Positions 36,473-46,304 of a stretch of 64,000 nucleotides of DNA are shown here, piece after piece. The translations under genes were made by a program, and so were the position numbers. How positions within the stretch are numbered: the first letter of the stretch is position 1; each line of letters begins with the position of its first letter. Source of the stretch: Yoonia litorea (GTDB lineage Bacteria > Pseudomonadota > Alphaproteobacteria > Rhodobacterales > Rhodobacteraceae); contig NZ_FOZM01000001.1 in NCBI RefSeq assembly GCF_900114675.1, positions 1,550,001-1,614,000 of the forward strand, read 5' to 3'. A model generated the notes under the pieces. The model made no database searches. It saw nothing but the letters and a program-made list of their open reading frames with translations, and had not been told where the DNA came from.

Positions 36473-39058
36473 TTATCGTGAGATTTGGCCCAGCAATGCA
36501 AGTTGCGCCGCTGTCAGACGTGCAACCGGCACACGAAACGGCGAGCAAGACACATAGTCAAAGCCCTTTTCACGGCAAAAAGCGATGGCAGCACGGCTGC
36601 CGCCGTGTTCACCGCAGATCGACAAAACAACATCTGGCCGGCTTGTCCGTCCGCGCTCTGCGCCCAAGGCAATCAGCTCGCCTACACCCTCGATATCGAG
36701 GGTATGAAACGGGTCCTCTGCATAGACACCCTGCTGGACATAGGACGACATGAACCGCCCGGCGTCATCGCGCGACAGCCCGTAGGTCATCTGGGTCAGA
36801 TCGTTTGTCCCGAATGACAAGAAGTCGGCATGTTCGGCAATATCGTGTGCCCGCAAGCAGGCCCGCGGTGTCTCCACCATGACACCAAGCCGATAATCAA
36901 GATCGATCCTGCTTTTTGCACGCACGGCGTGGGCAACCGCGTCAACACGCGATTTGATCAACTCGACCTCTCGCATGGCGCTGACCAGCGGGATCATGAT
37001 TTCTGCCGAGATCGCGACGCCCTTCTGACCGACTGCCACCATCGCTTCGAAAATCGCGCGGGCCTGCATGTCGTAAATCTCTGGCAAAGCGATCCCGAGA
37101 CGCACGCCACGCATCCCCAGCATGGGATTGTATTCGGCAAGCGCATGCACGCGCTCGGTCACCTCAGGCAGTGGCAAGGCCACCTGCTCTGCCAGATCGC
37201 GCAAACCGGCCTTGTCTGACGGCAAAAATTCATGAAGCGGTGGATCAAAGAGACGAACACAGACAGACTTTCCGGCCATAATCTCAAAGAGCGCCTGAAA
37301 ATCAGCCCGCTGCATCGGCAACAACCGGTCGAGCACCGCGCGACGGTCGTCGCTTTCCTCAGCGAAGATCATCTCGCGCATCACGCCCAAACGGTCGCCT
37401 TCAAAGAACATGTGCTCCGTCCGGCAAAGCCCGATACCTTCGGCGGCGAAATTTGCAGCCGTCTGTGCGTCGGCGGGTGTATCGGCATTTGCCCGCACGC
37501 CAATGTCACGAAAATCATCGGCCCAGTCGAGAAGCGTCTGAAACGCACCATCAAGGGCGGCCTCCAGCATTTTGGGTTCACCGACCAGGACCTGTCCTGT
37601 CGTCCCATCGACCGTGATTGTCTCACCGACGGCGAAGCTGCGTCCGTCAGCGCCGGTGATTCTGCCTGATTTACGGTCGATCACCAGATCGGAGGCACCA
37701 ACGACACACGGCAGACCAAGCCCGCGCCCGATCACGGCCGCATGGCTCGTTACGCCGCCACGCATGGTCAGAACGGCAGAGGCCGCATGCATTCCGCGGA
37801 TATCTTCCGGCGTGGTTTCACGACGCACCAGCACGCATGGTTCACCGCGCGCGGCGCTGGCCTGTGCCTCGCTCGCTGTCAGCACGATGCGCCCCGATGC
37901 AGCACCCGGGCTGGCCGCAATACCTCTGACAATGACATCTCGGGCTGCTTGGGGATCAACCTGCCGGTGAAGCAATTCGGAGAGCGCGGCAGGCTCGACA
38001 CGCATGACAGCCTCTTCGCGCGGGATGATCTGATCCTCGGCCAAGGCCACCGCGATACGGACCGATGCCCGCGACGATCGCTGAACACGCACAGCATCGA
38101 GGATACGCAGCGCGCCATCCTGCAAGGTGAACTTGATCTCCATTTCCTCGCGCAGTCTCTTCCGGCAGAGATCACCGTAAGAGATCAATTGCGCAAACTG
38201 ATCAGGGCAAAGATCTTCGAGCGAGGGACCACGTGTGTCACGTGTCAGATAAATCGCGCCTTCGGTTTCACGCCCGATCTCGCGCGTCGCAGCAAGATGG
38301 GAACTGACGTAGCGCCCGATGATCTTGGGCTGACCTGTCACGCTATCGACGAACTGCACCACGCCTTGTCCGCACTCGCCCTGCCCTGTGCCAGAGGCCA
38401 TCGCCTGCACAACCAGACCAAGCCCCGCATCGGCAGGCGCGCCTTTGGCCTGCCGCAACAACCGCGCTGTGGTGCCATCCCACGCCCGCGCCATTGAGCG
38501 CAGAACCTCTGCAAGTTGCGTTTCCACATCCTGCGGGAACGGCATGTCGGTTTCGTATTCGAAGGTCGCCATCATCGCCTTGAGGCCCTTGGCGTCGGCC
38601 TGATCGGGCATGTGGAATTCGTCAGGATCAAGACGCGCAACATGGATCGCATAGGACTGCACGAAACGCATATAGAGCTTCGTTGCGGTTTCCTCGCCCA
38701 GCCAATTGATCAACTCGACATAGCGGGCGTCGTTCATACCGACGTTCAGGATTGCACCGGGGCCACCCCAATCGGGGTCCTGACTTGAGGGGCGCACCGA
38801 CAAAAGCGGCGCATCCCCGAACGGCGCCAGAAGTTCATCCATATCCGGCAGATTGCCGATTGCCGCCTCATGCACGGCATCAAATGACAGCGCAACAGTC
38901 ACAGGCACCGGCATATCCAGCCGGATCAGCCGCTGCAGGCATTTGGCACGCCCGCCATGCACGGCCGGCGACATGGCTGCTGTCGGCGTGATCAGGGTCA
39001 GGGGCTTGTATGTCGTCTGTTGCTGCACTGCGGCACCGTTATTGCGTGGCTGCAGCAT
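36473..39058 (-). CDS. ppdK: Pyruvate phosphate dikinase
   Basis: 861 residues. Interconverts pyruvate, ATP and phosphate with PEP, AMP and pyrophosphate, giving a gluconeogenic entry. The N-terminal ATP-grasp region (RAKCLQRLIRLDMPVPVTVAL), the swivelling phosphohistidine domain (LTMRGGVTSHAAVIGRGLGLP, catalytic His) and the C-terminal PEP/pyruvate barrel (GLCRTEHMFF, GVMVETPRA, VLSICGEHGG with its catalytic Cys) appear in order. It follows glyS by 41 bases in the same direction, an arrangement recurrent in this order. Confidence 0.96.
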   Translation of the reverse strand: MLQPRNNGAAVQQQTTYKPLTLITPTAAMSPAVHGGRAKCLQRLIRLDMPVPVTVALSFDAVHEAAIGNLPDMDELLAPFGDAPLLSVRPSSQDPDWGGPGAILNVGMNDARYVELINWLGEETATKLYMRFVQSYAIHVARLDPDEFHMPDQADAKGLKAMMATFEYETDMPFPQDVETQLAEVLRSMARAWDGTTARLLRQAKGAPADAGLGLVVQAMASGTGQGECGQGVVQFVDSVTGQPKIIGRYVSSHLAATREIGRETEGAIYLTRDTRGPSLEDLCPDQFAQLISYGDLCRKRLREEMEIKFTLQDGALRILDAVRVQRSSRASVRIAVALAEDQIIPREEAVMRVEPAALSELLHRQVDPQAARDVIVRGIAASPGAASGRIVLTASEAQASAARGEPCVLVRRETTPEDIRGMHAASAVLTMRGGVTSHAAVIGRGLGLPCVVGASDLVIDRKSGRITGADGRSFAVGETITVDGTTGQVLVGEPKMLEAALDGAFQTLLDWADDFRDIGVRANADTPADAQTAANFAAEGIGLCRTEHMFFEGDRLGVMREMIFAEESDDRRAVLDRLLPMQRADFQALFEIMAGKSVCVRLFDPPLHEFLPSDKAGLRDLAEQVALPLPEVTERVHALAEYNPMLGMRGVRLGIALPEIYDMQARAIFEAMVAVGQKGVAISAEIMIPLVSAMREVELIKSRVDAVAHAVRAKSRIDLDYRLGVMVETPRACLRAHDIAEHADFLSFGTNDLTQMTYGLSRDDAGRFMSSYVQQGVYAEDPFHTLDIEGVGELIALGAERGRTSRPDVVLSICGEHGGSRAAIAFCREKGFDYVSCSPFRVPVARLTAAQLALLGQISR

Positions 39059-39099
39059 AGGCAGAACAAATCACCCTGTCCAAGGAAGTTTACAGGATT

Positions 39100-41361
39100 T
39101 TACCCTTCGATCTTGGTCAGATCAGCCACAGAAAGGCAGATATTTCTGATGCGCGACAAAAGGTTCAGGCGGTTCCGGCGCAAAATCTCGCTGTCGGCAT
39201 TGACCTGCACATCTGTAAAGAACGCATCAATCGGCCCCCGCAGAGCGGCCATCGCGGACATGGCAGCGCCGAAATCCTCGGCCTGCATGGCCGGTGTGAT
39301 CTTGGCCTCTGCGGCATCGAGGGCGGCGAACAGGTCTTCCTCGGCCTGTTCCTCAGCGAATTTGATGTCGGCCCCGTAGGAGTATTCGACCCCGTCCTTT
39401 TCCTCGGCTTGGGTGAGGATGTTGTTGGCGCGTTTGAAGCCCTGGATCAAGTTCTCGCCGTCGTCAGTGGCAAGGGTTTCGGCCAGTGCCTCGGCCCGTT
39501 TGACGAGCAGGGTCAGGTCATCATTTCCCGGCATGGCAATGCAGGCGTCGATGATGTCGTGGCGGATGCCCTTGTCGCGGAGGAAGACCTTGAGGCGGTC
39601 GTGGAAGAAGGAGAGGAGGTCTTTTATCACGTTTGGATCACTTGCCGGATCGCTTCTTAGCTGATCAATCCAAGCGTCGATTCGACTTGTAAGATCCTCG
39701 GGGTTCGGCAGCTTCTTGCGAGCTTCGTCAAGCTCGAGAGAGAATAGAGTTTCCTCGTCAATTCCAGTTGCATTTGAATATTGCTGCCGAAGGCTCGGTC
39801 CCCTCTCATCGCCAACACCATCTCTCGTTTTCACATGCGGAAAAAATGCCCTTATCAAGAATTGGAGCAGTCCAAACCCAATATCATTCTCCAAAACCAA
39901 CCGAATAACCCCCAGCGCCGCACGACGCAGCGCGAACGGGTCCTTGCTCCCAGTCGGCTTTTCGTCAATCGCCCAGAACCCTGTCAGCGTGTCGATCTTG
40001 TCGGCCAGTGCTACGGCGACAGACACCGGCGCGGTCGGCACATCATCTGACGGCCCCAGCGGAGAATAGTGTTCCTGACAGGCGGCGGCTATCTCAGCAG
40101 GCAGCCCCGCGGCCTCGGCATAATACCGCCCCATCAGCCCCTGCAATTCGGGGAATTCATAGACCATCTCGGACGAGAGATCGGCTTTAGCCACCTTTGC
40201 CGCCTGCTCTGCCAGATCAGGGTCGGCCCCAACGCTCGGTGCAATTTCACGAGCGAGTGCCGCGATGCGTTCGATCCGGTCTTTCTGGCTACCCAACTTG
40301 TTGTGGAAGGTCACGTTGCCAAGGCTTTCCAGCCAAGGCTCCATCCCCGCCTTTGCAACGCGCAGATCGTTCTCCCAAAAGAACTTCGCATCCGACAGGC
40401 GCGCCGAGAGCACCTTCTGGTTGCCCGCCAGAATGGTCGCACCATGATCGGCGGTCTCCATGTTGGCGACGGTCACAAAGCGTTCGATGCGGCCCGTCTT
40501 GGGTTTTTTTACGGAAAAGAACTTCTGATGTTCCTTCATCGAGGTTTGCAAAACCTCCGGCGGCAGCCCGAGGAAATCCTCGCCAATCTGTCCGATCAGC
40601 ACGACAGGCCATTCGACCAGCCCTGCAACCTCGGCCAGCAACCCCTTGTCCTCGACCACTTCCAGACCCAGTGCAAACGCCTGATTGGTGGCGTCATTCC
40701 AGATCACCTCGGCCCGCTCGTCAGCGCGCAGGATGACTTTGGCACGCTTCAGCTTTGCTTCGTAATCATCGAAAGATGCGACAGAAAATGCATCAGGCGC
40801 CAAGAACCGGTGTCCACGCGTGGTAGCGCCAGATGAAATGCCGTCTATGTCCAGAGGCACAACCTCGGCCCCTGCCTCGTCAACCAACAGGCAGATGATG
40901 GAATGCAGCGGGCGCACCCACTTCAGCGTGCCCGTCCCCCAGCGCATCGACTTGGGCCACGGAAAGTTGCGAATGGTCTTTTCCAGAACCTCGGCCACGA
41001 TTTCAGCTGCCGTGCGACCGGGCTTTTCGATCACCGCAAAATAGACCTGCCCCTTTTTGTCGTCGCGGATTTCGAGGTCTTCCATCGCAACGCCAGCACC
41101 ACGCAGAAACCCTTCAACGGCCTTTTCAGGCGCGCCAACCTTCGGGCCGCGACGTTCTTCGCGCACGGCCTTGCTTTCAGCGGTCAGCCCTTCGACAGAC
41201 AGCGCCAGACGACGCGGCGTGGAAAAGGCAGCAGCACCGGCATAGGTCAGACCCGCCTCGACCAGACCGTCAGTGACCAGCTTGCGCAGGTCCTCGGCGG
41301 CTTTGCTTTGCATCCGCGCGGGGATTTCCTCGGAAAAGAGTTCAATCAGAAGATCAGGCAT
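39100..41361 (-). CDS. glyS: Glycine-tRNA ligase beta subunit
   Basis: 753 residues. With GlyQ it forms the alpha2beta2 enzyme charging tRNA-Gly. Starts DLLIELFSEEIPARMQ and has TRGHRFL, EFPELQGLMGRYYA and DKIDTLTGFWAIDEKPTGSKDPFALRR in pieces, all typical. It is some 60 residues longer than the Escherichia coli protein because of an insert between FFPHVK and DLLSFFHDRLK (roughly 39630 to 39835) whose bases are noticeably more AT-rich than the rest. Start overlaps the stop of the DUF6446-like gene by one base. Confidence 0.96.
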   Translation of the reverse strand: MPDLLIELFSEEIPARMQSKAAEDLRKLVTDGLVEAGLTYAGAAAFSTPRRLALSVEGLTAESKAVREERRGPKVGAPEKAVEGFLRGAGVAMEDLEIRDDKKGQVYFAVIEKPGRTAAEIVAEVLEKTIRNFPWPKSMRWGTGTLKWVRPLHSIICLLVDEAGAEVVPLDIDGISSGATTRGHRFLAPDAFSVASFDDYEAKLKRAKVILRADERAEVIWNDATNQAFALGLEVVEDKGLLAEVAGLVEWPVVLIGQIGEDFLGLPPEVLQTSMKEHQKFFSVKKPKTGRIERFVTVANMETADHGATILAGNQKVLSARLSDAKFFWENDLRVAKAGMEPWLESLGNVTFHNKLGSQKDRIERIAALAREIAPSVGADPDLAEQAAKVAKADLSSEMVYEFPELQGLMGRYYAEAAGLPAEIAAACQEHYSPLGPSDDVPTAPVSVAVALADKIDTLTGFWAIDEKPTGSKDPFALRRAALGVIRLVLENDIGFGLLQFLIRAFFPHVKTRDGVGDERGPSLRQQYSNATGIDEETLFSLELDEARKKLPNPEDLTSRIDAWIDQLRSDPASDPNVIKDLLSFFHDRLKVFLRDKGIRHDIIDACIAMPGNDDLTLLVKRAEALAETLATDDGENLIQGFKRANNILTQAEEKDGVEYSYGADIKFAEEQAEEDLFAALDAAEAKITPAMQAEDFGAAMSAMAALRGPIDAFFTDVQVNADSEILRRNRLNLLSRIRNICLSVADLTKIEG

Positions 41362-41882
41362 CAGTTCAGACTTTCGGGTGGTGTGGGGCAGCCCTCCGGG
41401 GCCGGTTCGCCGTCAAAGACGACCTCGCCACATGCATTGATTTGGTGCCACGCGTAGCCGCGGCCATCAGGATAGACCGCTACGATCCGGTCGATCCCGT
41501 ATTGGATATTCTCGATCCCCATGAAGGCCACGGCATCGGTGCGCATGTCTGCGCCGATTTGTTCGGCATCAAAGCAATCAAACCAGCCCGGCGCGACGCG
41601 CGGCTCTGCCTCGTCAACAATGACGTAGGTTTCGGTCAGCGTGGCAAGGCTGATTGGCGTCGTGAAACAGGCACGGTAGCGCAAAGGGCTGGAAATGGCG
41701 TCGATGGCGTCAAACTCTTCTACCAGCAGCGGCTCTGGTGCACCGGAGGTGAGCGAGGTCATCACAACCGCATCGGGCGAGAATTCGACCTCTTCATAGT
41801 AGGCATAGACCTGCTGGTAATACATCAGGCCGCCTGCAATCGCGCCGGTCAGGAGAATAAGCACAATGATTACCCGCGCCAT
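41361..41882 (-). CDS. DUF6446-like membrane-anchored protein
   Basis: 173 residues. One N-terminal membrane helix (IIVLILLTGAIAGGLMYY, residues 4 to 21) then a periplasmic domain with four cysteines (RYRACFTTP, GWFDCFDAE, HQINACGEV, APEGCPTPP), perhaps two disulfides. Found between glyQ and glyS in rhodobacters as an uncharacterised family (from memory). One-base overlaps with both neighbours force it into the operon; its function is unknown. Confidence 0.75.
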   Translation of the reverse strand: MARVIIVLILLTGAIAGGLMYYQQVYAYYEEVEFSPDAVVMTSLTSGAPEPLLVEEFDAIDAISSPLRYRACFTTPISLATLTETYVIVDEAEPRVAPGWFDCFDAEQIGADMRTDAVAFMGIENIQYGIDRIVAVYPDGRGYAWHQINACGEVVFDGEPAPEGCPTPPESLN

Positions 41883-42802
41883 CAGGCTGCCGCGCCCCCT
41901 GCTTCGGTTTGCACAAAGGCATCGGCACAGGCCTTTGCCAGCGCGCGCACGCGCCCGATGTAGGCCTGACGTTCCGTGACAGATATCACGCCGCGCGCAT
42001 CAAGCAGGTTAAAGACGTGGGACGCCTTGATGCATTGGTCATAGGCGGGATGCGCCATGATGATCTGCTTGCCGGTCTTGGGATCTGTAGCAGGTGCATC
42101 AAGGATGCGCTGGCATTCGGCCTCTGCATCAAGGAAGTGTTGCAACAGCACATCTGTGTCTGCCACGTCGAAGTTCCAGCGCGAGTATTCCTGTTCGGTC
42201 TGGCGGAAGACATCGCCGTATTTCAGCGCAATCGGCGCATCGGGATCATTGAACGGCATATCCATGACGTGATCCACGCCCCGAACATACATCGCCAGAC
42301 GCTCCAACCCGTAGGTCAGCTCGCCAGAGACCGGTTTGCAGTCATGTCCGCCAACCTGCTGGAAATAAGTAAACTGGCTGACTTCCATGCCGTCGCACCA
42401 GACCTCCCAACCTAAGCCCCAAGCCCCCAATGTCGGGCTTTCCCAGTCGTCCTCGACAAATCGGATGTCATGGATTGTCGCATCAATTCCGATGGCTTTC
42501 AGCGAACCAAGGTAGAGCTCTTGCAAATCAGGCGGGCTGGGTTTGATCAGCACCTGATATTGATAGTAGTGCTGCAAGCGGTTGGGGTTTTCACCATAAC
42601 GCCCATCAGTGGGACGGCGTGAAGGCTGCACGTAGGCAGCAGCCCAGTGGTTCGTGCCCAGCGCGCGGAGGGTTGTGGCGGGATGAAACGTACCAGCACC
42701 CACTTCCATGTCATAAGGTTGCAGGATCGCACAGCCTTTGGCCGCCCAGTAGGTCTGGAGCCGCAGGATGATTTCCTGAAAACTGCGTGGTTTGTCCGAC
42801 AT
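41882..42802 (-). CDS. glyQ: Glycine-tRNA ligase alpha subunit
   Basis: 306 residues from the ATG at 42802. Starts [20 protein letters not shown], with [35 protein letters not shown] and the catalytic class II motifs [18 protein letters not shown] in parts and [10 protein letters not shown]. Length is normal. First gene of the glyQ, DUF6446-like, glyS, ppdK transcription unit. Confidence 0.98.
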   Translation of the reverse strand: MSDKPRSFQEIILRLQTYWAAKGCAILQPYDMEVGAGTFHPATTLRALGTNHWAAAYVQPSRRPTDGRYGENPNRLQHYYQYQVLIKPSPPDLQELYLGSLKAIGIDATIHDIRFVEDDWESPTLGAWGLGWEVWCDGMEVSQFTYFQQVGGHDCKPVSGELTYGLERLAMYVRGVDHVMDMPFNDPDAPIALKYGDVFRQTEQEYSRWNFDVADTDVLLQHFLDAEAECQRILDAPATDPKTGKQIIMAHPAYDQCIKASHVFNLLDARGVISVTERQAYIGRVRALAKACADAFVQTEAGGAAA

Positions 42803-42978
42803 GAAAGCCCTCTTTTCTTTAGAGGGTTCAATAGGGTGTGCTGCAGGAAGGGTCAATTAGGCAACGGCGCGTGATTTATCAGGCGGATGGATGCCTGATG
42901 CACACCAGATTGCTTGCTATTTCGTGCCAGAACCCGCTTCCATAAGTGTGTGACTTTCGCAATGACAATGGATCACCC

Positions 42979-44685
42979 ATGATACGCACTGCCCTGATTG
43001 CCGTCTTTCTTTTTCTCGCGGCGCTACCTGCCAGAGCACAGGACAGTTGGTGGGTCCAGATTGCAGCCCGCCCGACGCTGTCTGCGGCGACCGATTTTGC
43101 ACGTGAGGCGGCGACACAGATCAGCGGCATTCACGGGTTCTACCTTGGTAACGGGTTTTATGCGATTGCCATCGGGCCATTTGACCGGTCCGAAGCCGAT
43201 CAGACCCGGTCGCGGCTCCTGAATGCGCGTGCCATCCCCAGCGACAGCTTTGTCAAAGACAGCCGCAGCTTTGACCAACAGTTCTGGCCAATCGGCGGCG
43301 CGATTACCGCCCCGGCGGTTGCCCTCGCCCCCGCCCCACTGGCAACGGCGACCTTGCCGGACGAAACGCCGCGAGAAGCGCGCGCATCGGAAAGCACGCT
43401 CACCCGCGACGAACGGGAGTTGTTGCAAACGGCACTTCAGTGGGCAGGCTTTTATGATGCGGCAATTGATGGGGCATTCGGGCGCGGCACACGTGCTGCG
43501 ATGGAAGCTTGGCAGCTTGCAAATGCCGCTGAACCGACCGGCATCCTGACGACGCGCCAGCGGGCTGATCTGGTCGCTCAGTATAACGCGGTCCTCACCG
43601 CGCTTGATTTGCAGACAACGACTGAGACGGCCGCAGGGATCGAGATGCTGATACCGAAAGCATCCGTTGTTTTCACAGAATACCAACCACCGTTCGTCAA
43701 ATACGAGGCCAGTTCCGATGCTGGCAGCGAACGCGTTTTGCTGATCTCACAGGCTGGCGACGCAGCGCAGCTTCGTGGCCTTTATGAGGTCATGCAGAGC
43801 CTTGATATCGTGCCAGTTGAAGGTGAGCGCTCTTTCTGGGCTGACAGGTTTGTCATCGAAGGGCGCGATGAGAACATCATCTCCTACACCGAAGCGAACC
43901 TGTCTGCGGGCGAAATCAAAGGCTTTACGCTTGTCTGGCCATCCGATGACCTTGCGACCTATCAGCGGTTGCGCCGCGAAATGCAGGCAAGCTTCGCGCG
44001 CCTGACTGGCACCTTGGATCCTGCGATTGCGCCGCCTTCCGAAGACCAGTCTGTCGATATGGTCGCCGGTCTTGCAATCAGACAGCCGACCTTTGCCAGA
44101 TCCGGCTTCTATGTAAGTCAATCCGGCCATGTCCTGACCTCGTATCAGGGATTGGACCAGTGTTCGCGGATCACGGTCGCCGAAGACCTGATGATGCGCA
44201 TTGAAGTGATTGATGAAGACTTAGGCCTCGCATTGCTGACGCCACCGACGGCGCAAAGCCCCAGGGCTGTCGCGCAGATTGACACGGCTGTGCCCCGCCT
44301 GCGCGATCGCGTAGCTGTCGCAGGCTTTCCGTTCGGCGGTGTCCTGGCGGACCCCACTTTGACATTCGGGACGCTTGCGGATTTGCGGAACCTAAAGGGT
44401 GACCCTTCGCAGGCCCGACTGGAGCTCACCGCGCAGCCTTCAGACGCAGGTGGCCCGATCCTGAACAGCAAGGGCCACGTTATCGGGATGCTACTAACAA
44501 CCGAAGCGCAATCGCAACAGACGCTCCCTGAAGGCGTCAGCTTTGCGGTAAAGTCCGCCGATATCGCTGCATTCCTGACAACCGCCGGACTGAATGTCGC
44601 GCCCCTTGAGCAGACCGATGCCCTAAGCCCTGTGGCCCAAACACGATTGGCGGCGGATCTGGGCGTCCTGGTTAGCTGCTGGTAA
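42979..44685 (+). CDS. SPOR/peptidoglycan-binding protein with degenerate trypsin-like domain
   Basis: 568 residues from the ATG at 42979. A signal peptide ends near LAALPARA. Domains in order: a SPOR-like segment (SWWVQIAARPT, GFYAIAIGPF, about 22 to 90), a peptidoglycan-binding helix bundle (LLQTALQWAGFYDAAIDGAFG, about 150 to 200), a middle region, then a trypsin-like fold from about 365. In the last, the expected TxxHV reads LTSYQGL, and GxSGGP reads PSDAGGP, so both His and Ser are missing. The Asp region (EDLGLALL) is kept. Probably a non-catalytic binding protein of the cell envelope. Confidence 0.82.
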   Translation: MIRTALIAVFLFLAALPARAQDSWWVQIAARPTLSAATDFAREAATQISGIHGFYLGNGFYAIAIGPFDRSEADQTRSRLLNARAIPSDSFVKDSRSFDQQFWPIGGAITAPAVALAPAPLATATLPDETPREARASESTLTRDERELLQTALQWAGFYDAAIDGAFGRGTRAAMEAWQLANAAEPTGILTTRQRADLVAQYNAVLTALDLQTTTETAAGIEMLIPKASVVFTEYQPPFVKYEASSDAGSERVLLISQAGDAAQLRGLYEVMQSLDIVPVEGERSFWADRFVIEGRDENIISYTEANLSAGEIKGFTLVWPSDDLATYQRLRREMQASFARLTGTLDPAIAPPSEDQSVDMVAGLAIRQPTFARSGFYVSQSGHVLTSYQGLDQCSRITVAEDLMMRIEVIDEDLGLALLTPPTAQSPRAVAQIDTAVPRLRDRVAVAGFPFGGVLADPTLTFGTLADLRNLKGDPSQARLELTAQPSDAGGPILNSKGHVIGMLLTTEAQSQQTLPEGVSFAVKSADIAAFLTTAGLNVAPLEQTDALSPVAQTRLAADLGVLVSCW

Positions 44686-46303
44686 GCGCAATATCAGAAC
44701 GCAGTCTGATCACTGTCGGGACATTGCGCGAGAAAGCGGCATAAAGCGCTGGCGCTAGGTCTCCAAGGCTTTCAGGCTCAGTAGCTGCTGCACCATAGGC
44801 CTCGGCGAGTTTCAGGAAATCTGGGTTGCGCTGGATGACAGCATTCGGCGCGATCTGCGCGCGCACCATACTGTCTTCGATCTCACCCAATTTACCGTTG
44901 TCCCAGATGATGATGGGCAGGTTTTGCCCGAGTTCCACCGCGACAGCCAATTCCTGCACGGTGTACTGGAACCCGTAGTCGCCCAGAATGGCGAGAACCG
45001 GTTGCTCACCCACCCCAACCTTGCCACCGATGGCCGCGGGCAGCGCGTAGCCTAAGGTGCCGAAGCCATAAGGGTGATGCCAGTGATTTGGACGATCAAG
45101 CGGATAGACCTCTTTTGCGGCGTAGGCGAATTGAGTCATGTCCGAGAATATCATCGTGTCGTCAGGCAGCGCCTCTTTCAGCACGTCCACAACAGGCAAA
45201 ATACCGGGCCGTTCGGCGTTGATCTGCGCCCGCATTCGCGATTTGAAGCTTGCGACTTCTGCAGGGTCCCATCCGGTCTTCGGCGGCTCCTTCGTCATGG
45301 TGGTCAGGGTCGCAAGCAGGTGCCCGTATGCGCTAGCGTGGATTACCATATCCGCCTTGTGTCGGTCGGTGAGCACTTCGGGGTCCAGATCAATCCTTAC
45401 CAGCTTTGCCGTATGTCCCAGCGCATCACGCCAAAGATCAACTTCTGACAATTCTGTGCCAACCGCGATCACAAGATCGGCGGTGCTGATCACATCCGCG
45501 CTTTCAGGACGCGCCAGCATCGACCCGAAGTTGAGCGCATAATTCGGCGAAATCCGTCCCCGCCCTGCATAGGTCGTCATGACGGCCGCCCCCATGTCCT
45601 GCACCATCCGCGACACCTGATCGCCACCGGTTTGCGCACCAAGGATCACGTTCAGGTCGCGGGTCGCACCACCGCCAAAGATGAAAAGCGGACGCTTGGA
45701 GGCGCGCAACCATTCACGCAAGGCCTCAAGACGCAACGGATCAGCCTCACCCACCGCACCGATTGGCCACTCTGATGCGGACGGCGCTTCGGGCGCTTGC
45801 GCCTCAAGTACAGAAATCGGCACCTGTATATGCTTCGGTCGCATCCGGCGGGTCTGGAACTCTGCCAAAGCACGGTCGATCAAACTGAAAGCGGCGTCAG
45901 CTGTCTTTGCTGTCACAGACCAATCGCAGACGGTCGCGGCGGCGGCTTCCTGATCTTTCATCTGGTGCAATTGGCCCCGTGTCGCTTCCGTTTCGTCAAG
46001 CACGGAGGAGAGAACCAGCATCGGCACGCTGTCCGAATAGGCTTGCCCCATCGGTGTCATGATGTTGCACAGGCCGGGGCCCGAAATGACATAGGCCACA
46101 CCGGGACGACCTGTTGCGCGTGCATAGCCATCCGCCATAAAGCCCGCACCCTGTTCATGGCGCGCCAGAATGTGCGTGATGCCTGCCTCTTCGATACCGC
46201 GGTACATCTCTTGGTTATGGACACCGGGGATACCAAAGATCGTCGAAACGCCACGATCCTTCAGCATATGCGAAATTTGCGCACCAAGCGGTCGGGTCGG
46301 CAT
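44672..46303 (-). CDS. Thiamine pyrophosphate-dependent decarboxylase/acetolactate synthase-like
   Basis: 543 residues with the three domains of the TPP family: the N-terminal ARHEQGAGFMADGYARATGRPG (activating Glu), a central domain, and the C-terminal cofactor site GDYGFQYTVQELAVAVELG with GDx(25-30)N (WDNGKLGEI). The start FGIPGVHNQEMYRGIEEAGI resembles 5-guanidino-2-oxopentanoate decarboxylase (AruI) more than true acetolactate synthase. It could act in arginine transamination or on another 2-oxo acid. Ends overlapping the convergent SPOR gene by 14 bases. Confidence 0.82.
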   Translation of the reverse strand: MPTRPLGAQISHMLKDRGVSTIFGIPGVHNQEMYRGIEEAGITHILARHEQGAGFMADGYARATGRPGVAYVISGPGLCNIMTPMGQAYSDSVPMLVLSSVLDETEATRGQLHQMKDQEAAAATVCDWSVTAKTADAAFSLIDRALAEFQTRRMRPKHIQVPISVLEAQAPEAPSASEWPIGAVGEADPLRLEALREWLRASKRPLFIFGGGATRDLNVILGAQTGGDQVSRMVQDMGAAVMTTYAGRGRISPNYALNFGSMLARPESADVISTADLVIAVGTELSEVDLWRDALGHTAKLVRIDLDPEVLTDRHKADMVIHASAYGHLLATLTTMTKEPPKTGWDPAEVASFKSRMRAQINAERPGILPVVDVLKEALPDDTMIFSDMTQFAYAAKEVYPLDRPNHWHHPYGFGTLGYALPAAIGGKVGVGEQPVLAILGDYGFQYTVQELAVAVELGQNLPIIIWDNGKLGEIEDSMVRAQIAPNAVIQRNPDFLKLAEAYGAAATEPESLGDLAPALYAAFSRNVPTVIRLRSDIALTSS

Positions 46304-46304
46304 G

